64,000 bases of DNA. Source: Bryobacterales bacterium (lineage in GTDB: Bacteria; Acidobacteriota; Terriglobia; Bryobacterales; UBA6623). A program made the translations under genes and the position numbers. The first letter of the stretch is position 1; each line of letters begins with the position of its first letter. The stretch is from assembly GCA_028819255.1 (NCBI GenBank), contig JAPPMB010000037.1:28637-92636 (forward strand). The letters are read 5' to 3'. This document shows positions 48,663 to 54,567 of this stretch, piece after piece. Below the pieces are notes generated by a model that was not told the origin of the DNA, searched no databases, and was given only the letters and a program-made list of their open reading frames with translations.

Positions 48663-49200
48663 CGCAATTGAGTTTTCGCACGGGCAATCCAGCGATGCCG
48701 GGGCGTCTTGCGGCGACTCCAATGGTGACAAGCATTCCTGAGCGAGGCTCCTCGATGCGACGGATGCGGACTTATGGACGGCGAAGGGTCTTGACAACAT
48801 GCTCTAGATCGAAGCTGCGAAGCGCAGGCGCTCGAAGACTGCGGTGATCCGAGAATGTGTTTCGGCTCTCTTCAGCAGCAGATGCGGAGATCCCAACCAA
48901 CCCGACGACAGTTCCGAGCGGCATCGTCGGGATTGACTCTCGAGACCTCGTCGGCATGGTCCAGGGAAACGGAATTCGTCGACACCGGATTCCGGACTGC
49001 GCCGAAGTCGCCCCGAGGTCGGCGGCGCACCGAGACGACGAGGTCCGGGCACGACGACTTCGGACCGTGGCGCAGGGCAAACACCTGGGCGCGAACCAAT
49101 CCTGTTGTCCGGTCTCACTCGGAGCGAACGAACAGCGAGTCGGACGCGGGCCCAACAGCGGAGGGAAACGATACATTTGTGGTCGCAGCAGCGGTCACGT
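48663..49200. other. Divergent intergenic region
   Basis: It lies between the minus-strand ATPase and the plus-strand truncated gene. No other frame is convincing. Confidence 0.4.
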
Positions 49201-49787
49201 GAGCGAATACCCGCACTACGAGTTCCAAGCGATAGACCGACCGCTCGACGAGGCCGACAAGAAGGCGCTGAGGAGGATTTCGTCGAGAGCCGAAATCACA
49301 TCGACAAGATTCACCAACGTCTACAACTACCGCGATTTCCGCGGCAGGCCCCGCAAGCTGATGGAGCGCTGGTTCGACCTCCATCTGTACCTTGCCAACT
49401 GGGGAACACGAAGTCTGATGGTCCGGCTCCCCAAGCGGCTCGTCGACCGTTCGCAGCTCGACCGGTGCGTCCAGGCAGTTCCAGAGATCGAGGTGCTCGA
49501 GTCCGGCGAGAACCTGATCGTCGAGATCACACTGGACTCCGAGGACTCGGGACTCTACTTCTTCGACACGGAAGGCGAAGGCTGGCTCGATTCGATCGCA
49601 CCGCTTCGCAGTGGCGCACTCGCCGGCGACCTCGGGCTGTTCTACGTCCTTTGGCTGACCGCCGTGGAGAGGGGCATCGTCCGCGATCACGCCAAGGAGC
49701 CTCTGCCGGGAATCGGACCCTTGTCCGCCGCGCAAGTCACTCGCCGAGTTCTTCAGCGTTGACCAGGATCTCGTCGGATGAGGGGAG
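49201..49787 (+). pseudogene. 5' part of a conserved unknown protein, frameshifted and truncated beside the prophage
   Basis: From the GTG at 49201 the frame reads YPHYEFQAIDRPLDEADKKA, RKLMERWFDLHLYLANWGTR and LMVRLPKRLVD. This is the start of a well-conserved but uncharacterised family that is normally much longer. It reaches EPLPGIGPLSAA. Then a one-base insertion or two-base deletion near 49733 moves the continuing similarity (KSLAEFFSVDQDLV) into another frame, which stops at 49787. The rest of the gene is missing here. The break lies about 150 bases from the first prophage repeat. Confidence 0.7.
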
Positions 49788-49941
49788 CAAGCTGGATGGG
49801 AAATCAGCGCGTGGGACTTCTCAGGTGCGCAATAGCGGGCTTTTCCGGGCAATTGTGGGCAGGGTCTGGACCAGAAGGCGTGTCGAATGAGCGACTTACG
49901 GGGGCAGGCTCGGCGTGGCCGGGCGTGAGAGGTCGTCGCGT

Positions 49942-50040
49942 GCGACAGCTGAATGGGAAACGGCGCACAACTTAGCGACAGCTGAATGGGAAACGGCGCA
50001 CAACTTAGCGACAGCTGAATGGGAAACGGCGCACAACTTT
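49942..50040. repeat. Three tandem 33-bp repeats at the prophage left end
   Basis: Units at 49942-49974, 49975-50007 and 50008-50040 are identical except for the last base of the third. Each contains ACAGCTGAATGGGAAACGG and ends GCGCACAACTTA. Location and repetition suggest transposase-binding sites of the phage end. Confidence 0.85.
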
Positions 50041-50110
50041 CGTGCGAGCGTTTAAGTGATTGAGAAATAAGGACTTAATCCATCGAGAGTGCCCTTGTGA
50101 CGGAATTGAC

Positions 50111-50125
50111 GCGCACAACTTAGCG
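50111..50125. repeat. Partial fourth copy of the end repeat
   Basis: GCGCACAACTTAGCG repeats the junction sequence of the tandem array 70 bases further inside. Mu left ends similarly have one offset binding site. Confidence 0.6.
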
Positions 50126-50157
50126 GGATTCTGGCTAACCACAACATGTAGTGGTGG

Positions 50158-50499
50158 TCAGGAGGCGTCCGTAGGCTCGCGGAGGGCGTCGCGCGCTCGA
50201 TCTAGCTTCACCGCGGATTCTCGGAGGTGACAGCGAGCCCGCTCGATACGACGCTCCAGGTCGCGACGGCCTTGGCAAGCGCCATCCCCGCTCGCTTCGG
50301 ACGGCTCGCACTCGACGATCCGAAGGTCGAGACCGACGGCACGCGCGATGGCGAATGCTCGCCGCAGCCTGGGCTCGTGGCCCTCGAGCGCCTGGCGGAT
50401 CGCTAGGCGCGGCAGGCCGGCATGCTCGGCGACGGTGATGGCCGACCTGTCGCCGAGCGCTCGGATCACCGCACGGCGAAAGCGCTGCAGTGTATCCAT
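50158..50499 (-). CDS. Probable phage repressor (helix-turn-helix)
   Basis: 113 residues, transcribed away from the lytic operon, as a Mu c-type repressor would be. The first 60 residues fit an XRE-like helix-turn-helix (AVIRALGDRSAITVAEHAGL, PRLAIRQALEG, then ARAVGLDLRIVE). The C-terminal half (about 75-113) is a charged helix suited to oligomerisation. A 16-bp dyad lies just before its start codon, consistent with autoregulation. Confidence 0.65.
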   Translation of the reverse strand: MDTLQRFRRAVIRALGDRSAITVAEHAGLPRLAIRQALEGHEPRLRRAFAIARAVGLDLRIVECEPSEASGDGACQGRRDLERRIERARCHLRESAVKLDRARDALREPTDAS

Positions 50500-50500
50500 C

Positions 50501-50516
50501 GTGGCAATTATGCCAC
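50501..50516. promoter_or_regulatory. Perfect 6-4-6 dyad, candidate repressor operator
   Basis: GTGGCAATTATGCCAC has six-base perfect arms and lies one base before the repressor start codon. On the minus strand it contains CATAAT about 7 bases before the ATG, so repressor bound here would cover its own promoter. It sits in the divergent early control region. Confidence 0.6.
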
Positions 50517-50600
50517 TTACTTGACAAACGGGGGGGGGTGCAGCCTCTAGAGGTGCATGCGAAATACAGAGCGGTTCTAGACGATACGAAAAGTATTGTG

Positions 50601-50606
50601 TATAAT
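50601..50606 (+). promoter_or_regulatory. -10 element (TATAAT) of the early lytic promoter
   Basis: A consensus TATAAT, preceded by TGTG, is only nine bases before the ATG of the first early gene. Transcription would start almost at the start codon, giving a leaderless or near-leaderless mRNA. A recognisable -35 is weak (around 50577). Confidence 0.55.
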
Positions 50607-50615
50607 ACTGATCTC

Positions 50616-50864
50616 ATGTTTGATACCGCGCCGATCATACGCGCCGCGCGACGGTACATGGCTGCGCGCGGCATCGCAGGGACAACGCTGTGCCGGATCG
50701 CCCTAGGCAATTCGACCGCTTGGGGCCGACTGCCCTCGGGCCGCGTGACCATTCGGACAGCCAACAGGCTCGCCCGGCATCTCTCGGACAACTGGCCCGA
50801 GCACCTGGAATGGCCGCCGGACGTCCCCCGCCCCGAGCCCACCCCTCGGGAGCGTGCCGCATGA
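50616..50864 (+). CDS. Cro/Ner-like early regulator
   Basis: 82 residues, first gene of the rightward operon. Helices ARRYMAARGIAGTTLCRIAL, STAWGRLPSGRVTIRTANRL and ARHLSDNWP look like a small helix-turn-helix protein of the phage regulator type. Its position opposite the repressor matches Ner of Mu, which represses early transcription. The family match is not strong. Confidence 0.55.
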   Translation: MFDTAPIIRAARRYMAARGIAGTTLCRIALGNSTAWGRLPSGRVTIRTANRLARHLSDNWPEHLEWPPDVPRPEPTPRERAA

Positions 50865-51067
50865 CCGACATCGTGACCTGCGGCCCCGTGTGCAGCTTCT
50901 GTCTCGAGCGGGCCGTGCAGTCCTGTAGGCAATGCGGCGTCTACACGTGTCCCGGCCACTCCTCCGGCGACATCTGCACCGGCTGCGAGGATCTGGCGGC
51001 GGAGCTGGACGGCCTCGAGGACACGCCGGTCGACCTGCCGCCGTGGCGAGAGCAGGTGGGCCGATGA
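50861..51067 (+). CDS. Small Cys-rich zinc-finger-like protein A
   Basis: 68 residues. Cysteines are spaced like a B-box or zinc-ribbon: C-x2-C, C-x2-C, C-x2-H and a final C-x2-C (CSFC, CRQC, CPGH, CTGC). It likely binds zinc. Overlaps the previous stop by four bases. The next gene encodes a similar protein, so they may be duplicates. Function unknown. Confidence 0.55.
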   Translation: MTDIVTCGPVCSFCLERAVQSCRQCGVYTCPGHSSGDICTGCEDLAAELDGLEDTPVDLPPWREQVGR

Positions 51068-51306
51068 GCGAGAGCCTCCCCTGCTACTGGTGCGGCGAGC
51101 CCGCCGAGCACATGTGCGCGGACTGCGAGTGCGACCTCTGCGAGGACTGCGTCCTGCAGGGCCGCTGCATGGGATGCCAGCCCCTCTCCGACGAGGAGTG
51201 GGACGACCTCGCCCCCCACTTCGTCCGGGCGGACCTCGAGGCCGAGGAGGAGATCGCCCGCCTGCCATGGGTCGATCCGGTGACGGGCCGGGAGGTGGCG
51301 GCGTGA
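51064..51306 (+). CDS. Small Cys-rich zinc-finger-like protein B
   Basis: 80 residues with CYWC, CADC, CDLCEDC and CMGC pairs in its first half, the same type of arrangement as the preceding protein. The acidic C-terminal tail (DLEAEEEIARLPWVDP) is different. Probably a zinc-binding protein-interaction module. Starts inside the end of protein A. Confidence 0.55.
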   Translation: MSESLPCYWCGEPAEHMCADCECDLCEDCVLQGRCMGCQPLSDEEWDDLAPHFVRADLEAEEEIARLPWVDPVTGREVAA

Positions 51307-51662
51307 CTCAGATCCTCGCCATCCTTCGACGAAAGCTGTCCCGACTGCGAGGGCCTCGCTTCATCCGATCCGGCCTGACGCGGGACGACATCCACCACAT
51401 GTTCGCCCTTGTGCCCGACTCCTATCGCGAGCCCGCGCACTGGCGCCTCGACGTCCGGATCCGCGGCCACTGGACCGCCTGCGGACTGTACGGCTCCTCC
51501 GCCGCCGCGCTCCGAGAGGGGCTGCGGCAGCTGGCGCGAGCCCGCGAGATCAGGCTGGTCTCCCAGTCCGTCTCCTCACCCGGCCAGCCCACGCTGCTCA
51601 AGCGGTACCTGGTCGGCGCAGGGTCCCTCCGCATCACCGACACCCGGGAGGAGACGGCATGA
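51303..51662 (+). CDS. Phage protein of unknown function
   Basis: 119 residues, GTG start overlapping the previous stop. Basic N-terminus (RRKLSRLRGPRFIRSGL), then a compact part (YREPAHWRLDVRIRGHWTA). No family recognised. Codon use and overlapping starts support it as a real gene of the operon. Confidence 0.5.
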   Translation: MTQILAILRRKLSRLRGPRFIRSGLTRDDIHHMFALVPDSYREPAHWRLDVRIRGHWTACGLYGSSAAALREGLRQLARAREIRLVSQSVSSPGQPTLLKRYLVGAGSLRITDTREETA

Positions 51663-51988
51663 CGTGGCTCGGCTGGCCCGGCCATCTGTTCCGGTTCGAG
51701 CCCGTCAACGGCTGGGAATGGCGCATCTGGCGACAATCCGGGCGTCCGCACATCGTCGCGCGGCTGCGCTACTGCGAGCGCTCCCGGGAGTGGCTCCTGC
51801 AGTCGGATCTGTCGGGGATGCACGGACGGGTCGCCGCCTGGAGCGAGCCGCCCCCCGACAACCTGCAGGCCCTGCCGTCCTGGCTGCAGAAGGCGGCCGC
51901 AGCCCATCTCGCCGCCTGGGCCCTCGACGCCCTCCACGCCTCGGCCCTCGACGTCCTGCACGACCCCGAGCCGCGAGGGTCCGCATGA
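51659..51988 (+). CDS. Phage protein of unknown function
   Basis: 109 residues, Trp-rich (GWPGHLFRFEPVNGWEWRIW). No known family. Four-base overlap with both neighbours indicates translational coupling. Confidence 0.5.
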   Translation: MTWLGWPGHLFRFEPVNGWEWRIWRQSGRPHIVARLRYCERSREWLLQSDLSGMHGRVAAWSEPPPDNLQALPSWLQKAAAAHLAAWALDALHASALDVLHDPEPRGSA

Positions 51989-52347
51989 GCGGCCCGGCAG
52001 GCAGCCGCATGGCCGGACGCTCCCTCGGCCCCTGGCGCCTCCGCCCCGAGAGGCAGGACGCCGAAGAGCGCGTCTGGGCGATCTCTCTGGAACTCGGGGA
52101 CGGCGCCCCGGAGGCGGCCGTCGGGACCCTGGCGACGATCGCGTGGCGCCGGCCGTCGCGCGAGTGGGTTCTCGAGTGCCTGCCTCCGCTGCACGGCCTC
52201 CGGGCCTCCTGGGCCGGCCCCGGCGACTGGCCTCCGACCGTGCCCCTGCGCATCTGGCGGACCGCGGTGCACGAGCTGGGCGCGGCGGCCATCGCCTGCC
52301 TGCGGGTGTCCATGCCCGCTCCGCGCTCCGGGGAGGCGTCCGGATGA
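51985..52347 (+). CDS. Phage protein of unknown function
   Basis: 120 residues, with a repeated Trp/Arg-rich pattern (WRRPSREWVLECLPPLHGLR). The RPSREWVLECL segment resembles RSREWLLQSDL of the preceding protein, so the two may be related small proteins. Function unknown. Confidence 0.5.
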   Translation: MSGPAGSRMAGRSLGPWRLRPERQDAEERVWAISLELGDGAPEAAVGTLATIAWRRPSREWVLECLPPLHGLRASWAGPGDWPPTVPLRIWRTAVHELGAAAIACLRVSMPAPRSGEASG

Positions 52348-53246
52348 GCGTGCGAGAGGCGACGCTGACCCTCATCGCGGCGGCGACCGGACGGCCGCGC
52401 ACGACGCTCCAGAGGTGGGCGCACCGGCAGGGCTGGCCCTACCGCGAGCGGCCGACCGCGGCTCGCGGCCGCCCCGAGCGCGTCTATCGCATGGCCCACC
52501 TGCCGGCCGAAGTGCGGCAGGCGCTCGCCGACGCCCCGGCGGACCTGATCGATTCGCCGCCCCGCAGGCTGCAGTGCTCGCGGCCCGGCTGCCGCCGCCT
52601 CGTCGAGGGCCTGGGCCTCTGCCGGGCGCACCGCAGGCGCCTGCGGGCGGGCCGCCCCATGGACGCTCCGCTCATCGACCGGGCGCCCGCTCCGAGCCTC
52701 CGCATGGTCCGCAGGGGCCTCGCGGTCCTCTCCGCGTCGGTTCCGTCGGTCAGGGCGTGGTGCGCGACCCGCGGCGCACCGCAGAACGCGCCCTGGCGGC
52801 TCGTCTCCGGCGAGCTGACGGGCCGCGCTGGCCGGAGCCGCGCGGTCGCGCTGGCCCTGGAGCGGATCGGCCGCGAGGGCCGGATCCGGCCGTCCGACCG
52901 GCCGTCCGCGCCGGCGCCGCCGGCCGAGAGAGGCGAGGCGCTCCTGCGCGAGATCCACGAGCTGCGGCTGCCCGGCATGCCCCGGACGAAGGCCGGGCTG
53001 CGAAAGAGGGCGACGCGCGAGGGCTGGCCCTACCGCGCGGGCCGCCTCATGGGCGGCGTCGCATTCCTCTATCGCCTCGACGGCCTGCCGGCCGACGTGC
53101 GGGAGGCCCTGGAGGCGGGGACCGCGCCGGGCGATCCAGGGCCGCTCTTCGCGCCGGGAGTCCCCGAGGGGCATCCGTCGCGCTACCGGACGCTGAAGCC
53201 GGCGCGGCTCCCCGACTGGGTGCGAGAGGAGATGTCGCTCCGATGA
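52344..53246 (+). CDS. DNA-binding protein with two Mu-type HTH domains
   Basis: 300 residues. Two copies of the MuA-N-terminal-type winged helix are present. The first is at about 1-62 (TTLQRWAHRQGWPYRERPT, then RVYRMAHLPAEVRQAL). The second is at about 205-262 (RKRATREGWPYRAGRL, FLYRLDGLPADVREAL). Between them lies a Cys/His cluster (CSRPGCRRLVEGLGLCRAH) that may bind zinc. No catalytic domain is present. It could bind phage ends or the enhancer alongside the transposase, or act as a regulator. Confidence 0.65.
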   Translation: MSVREATLTLIAAATGRPRTTLQRWAHRQGWPYRERPTAARGRPERVYRMAHLPAEVRQALADAPADLIDSPPRRLQCSRPGCRRLVEGLGLCRAHRRRLRAGRPMDAPLIDRAPAPSLRMVRRGLAVLSASVPSVRAWCATRGAPQNAPWRLVSGELTGRAGRSRAVALALERIGREGRIRPSDRPSAPAPPAERGEALLREIHELRLPGMPRTKAGLRKRATREGWPYRAGRLMGGVAFLYRLDGLPADVREALEAGTAPGDPGPLFAPGVPEGHPSRYRTLKPARLPDWVREEMSLR

Positions 53247-54121
53247 GGATGGACCGCGCGCTCGGGGAGTGGGTCGAGGACATGCGGGCCAGGCGGCTGG
53301 CCCTCTCGACCCAGAGGGACTACGTCAGCACCTTCTCGATGTTCGGCAAGTGGCTGGCGGCGGAGGATCTGGCCTCCGGACTCGACGAGATCGACGTCGA
53401 GGACGTCGACGAGGACCTGCTGCGCGAGTGGCGCCGGACGTGGACCCAGGCCCCCGGCACGCAGACCATCCGCATCCACAAGATGCGCACCTTCTTCGGC
53501 TGGTGCATGTCGCGGGGCTGGCACTCCGGGCCGAACCCCGCGCGCGGCCTGCGGCCGCCGCGATACGTCCCGCGCCCCACGATGCCCATGGAGCCGCACG
53601 AGGTCGCCGCCATGCTGGACGCCGCGAAGGTCCACGACATGCCGAAGGAGCGGGCGCTGCTGCTGCTCCTGCGCTACTCGGGGCTCGCGATCCAGGACGC
53701 CGCCACGCTGCGGCGGGACGCGCTGGAGGGCTGCGAACTGACGCTCCGCCGCGCCAAGACAGGCGTGGCCGTGATCGGCGCCGTCCCGGTCGAGGCCGCC
53801 GACGCCCTGCGGGCGCTCGACAGGCCGGGCGAGCACTTCTTCTGGAGCGGGCGGGGCCAGAAGGCCTCGACCGCGTCCTACTGGCGCAACCGCCTCAAGC
53901 GCGTCGCCGCGCTGGCCGGCGTCGAGGACTTCCGGCCGCACCGCATGCGCGACACGTTCGCCGTCGAGCTGCTGAAGGCCGGCGTGGCGATGGAGGACGT
54001 CAAGGACCTGCTCGGCCACAGCAGCGTCCTGACGACCGAGAAGCACTACGCGCCCTGGAACCGGGCCCGCGCCCGGCGGCTGCGCGACATCGCGGCGCGG
54101 GCGCACGGAGGCGCGGGATGA
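53243..54121 (+). CDS. Tyrosine recombinase with an atypical active site
   Basis: 292 residues. The SAM-like N-terminal domain covers about 1-100 and the catalytic domain about 115-285. Catalytic positions: A149 (RYSGLAIQDAATL) where the first arginine is expected, K172, H233 and R236 (HRMRDTFA), H259 (LLGHSSV) and the nucleophile Y269 (KHYAP). All but the first arginine are present. Such an enzyme is unusual beside a MuA-type transposase; it may resolve multimers, help integration, or be an accessory gene. Confidence 0.8.
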   Translation: MRMDRALGEWVEDMRARRLALSTQRDYVSTFSMFGKWLAAEDLASGLDEIDVEDVDEDLLREWRRTWTQAPGTQTIRIHKMRTFFGWCMSRGWHSGPNPARGLRPPRYVPRPTMPMEPHEVAAMLDAAKVHDMPKERALLLLLRYSGLAIQDAATLRRDALEGCELTLRRAKTGVAVIGAVPVEAADALRALDRPGEHFFWSGRGQKASTASYWRNRLKRVAALAGVEDFRPHRMRDTFAVELLKAGVAMEDVKDLLGHSSVLTTEKHYAPWNRARARRLRDIAARAHGGAG

Positions 54122-54444
54122 GTCGGGAGCGGGTCTGGGCCTGCCGCACGGTCCGTCCGATGTGCGGCGACACGGGCCGACAGCGGTGGAGCGCGCCGTC
54201 CGCCGCCGAGGCGCTGCGCATGCACATCGGCGTGGACACCCGCGAGGTGTCGGCCCGCATGGGCGTGCCGACCGTGAAGAGATTCCGCATCTGCCGGATC
54301 GATCCGACAAAGGATCTCGCCCGGGCCGAGCGGCTGCACTTCGTCGTCACCGAGGTGGCCGAGGTCGGAGGGTCGGGCGCCTGCGAGACCTGGGCCTGGC
54401 AGCCGATCTTCCCTGAGGAGCTGGAGCCGGAGGCCTCGCGATGA
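54118..54444 (+). CDS. Phage protein of unknown function
   Basis: 108 residues; contains ALRMHIGVDTREVSARMGV, possibly a helix-turn-helix, and a beta-rich end (LHFVVTEVAEVGGSGACETW). No family recognised. Coupled to the integrase by a four-base overlap. Confidence 0.45.
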   Translation: MSRERVWACRTVRPMCGDTGRQRWSAPSAAEALRMHIGVDTREVSARMGVPTVKRFRICRIDPTKDLARAERLHFVVTEVAEVGGSGACETWAWQPIFPEELEPEASR

Positions 54445-54563
54445 CCGAAGAACGCTCGGAGACCGCCGCCGTCGTGCGTCGATGCGCCGCCTTCGCGGTC
54501 GACGCCGTGCTTCTCGCCGGCATGACGGCCCGTCTCGTCCTCGATCTCCTGGAGCGGATATAG
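54441..54563 (+). CDS. Very small phage membrane-like protein
   Basis: 40 residues beginning at the ATG overlapping the previous stop and ending five bases before the transposase gene. It has a hydrophobic stretch (AAFAVDAVLLAGMTARLVLD). Supported only by position and overlap. Confidence 0.35.
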   Translation: MTEERSETAAVVRRCAAFAVDAVLLAGMTARLVLDLLERI

Positions 54564-54567
54564 GCGG

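Noticed and set aside
48857..49200. Extending the truncated conserved gene upstream to 48857
   Set aside because: Residues before the GTG at 49201 are low-complexity and lack family similarity; the family's usual N-terminus starts at YPHYEFQAIDRP.
49942..50040. CRISPR or ordinary minisatellite interpretation of the 33-bp repeats
   Set aside because: Units are directly abutting with no spacers, and their position at a Mu-like prophage edge with an offset partial copy better fits transposase-binding sites.
50521..50526. TTGACA as the -35 of the TATAAT at 50601
   Set aside because: The distance of about 74 bases is far too long for a sigma-70 promoter, so the two elements do not form one promoter.
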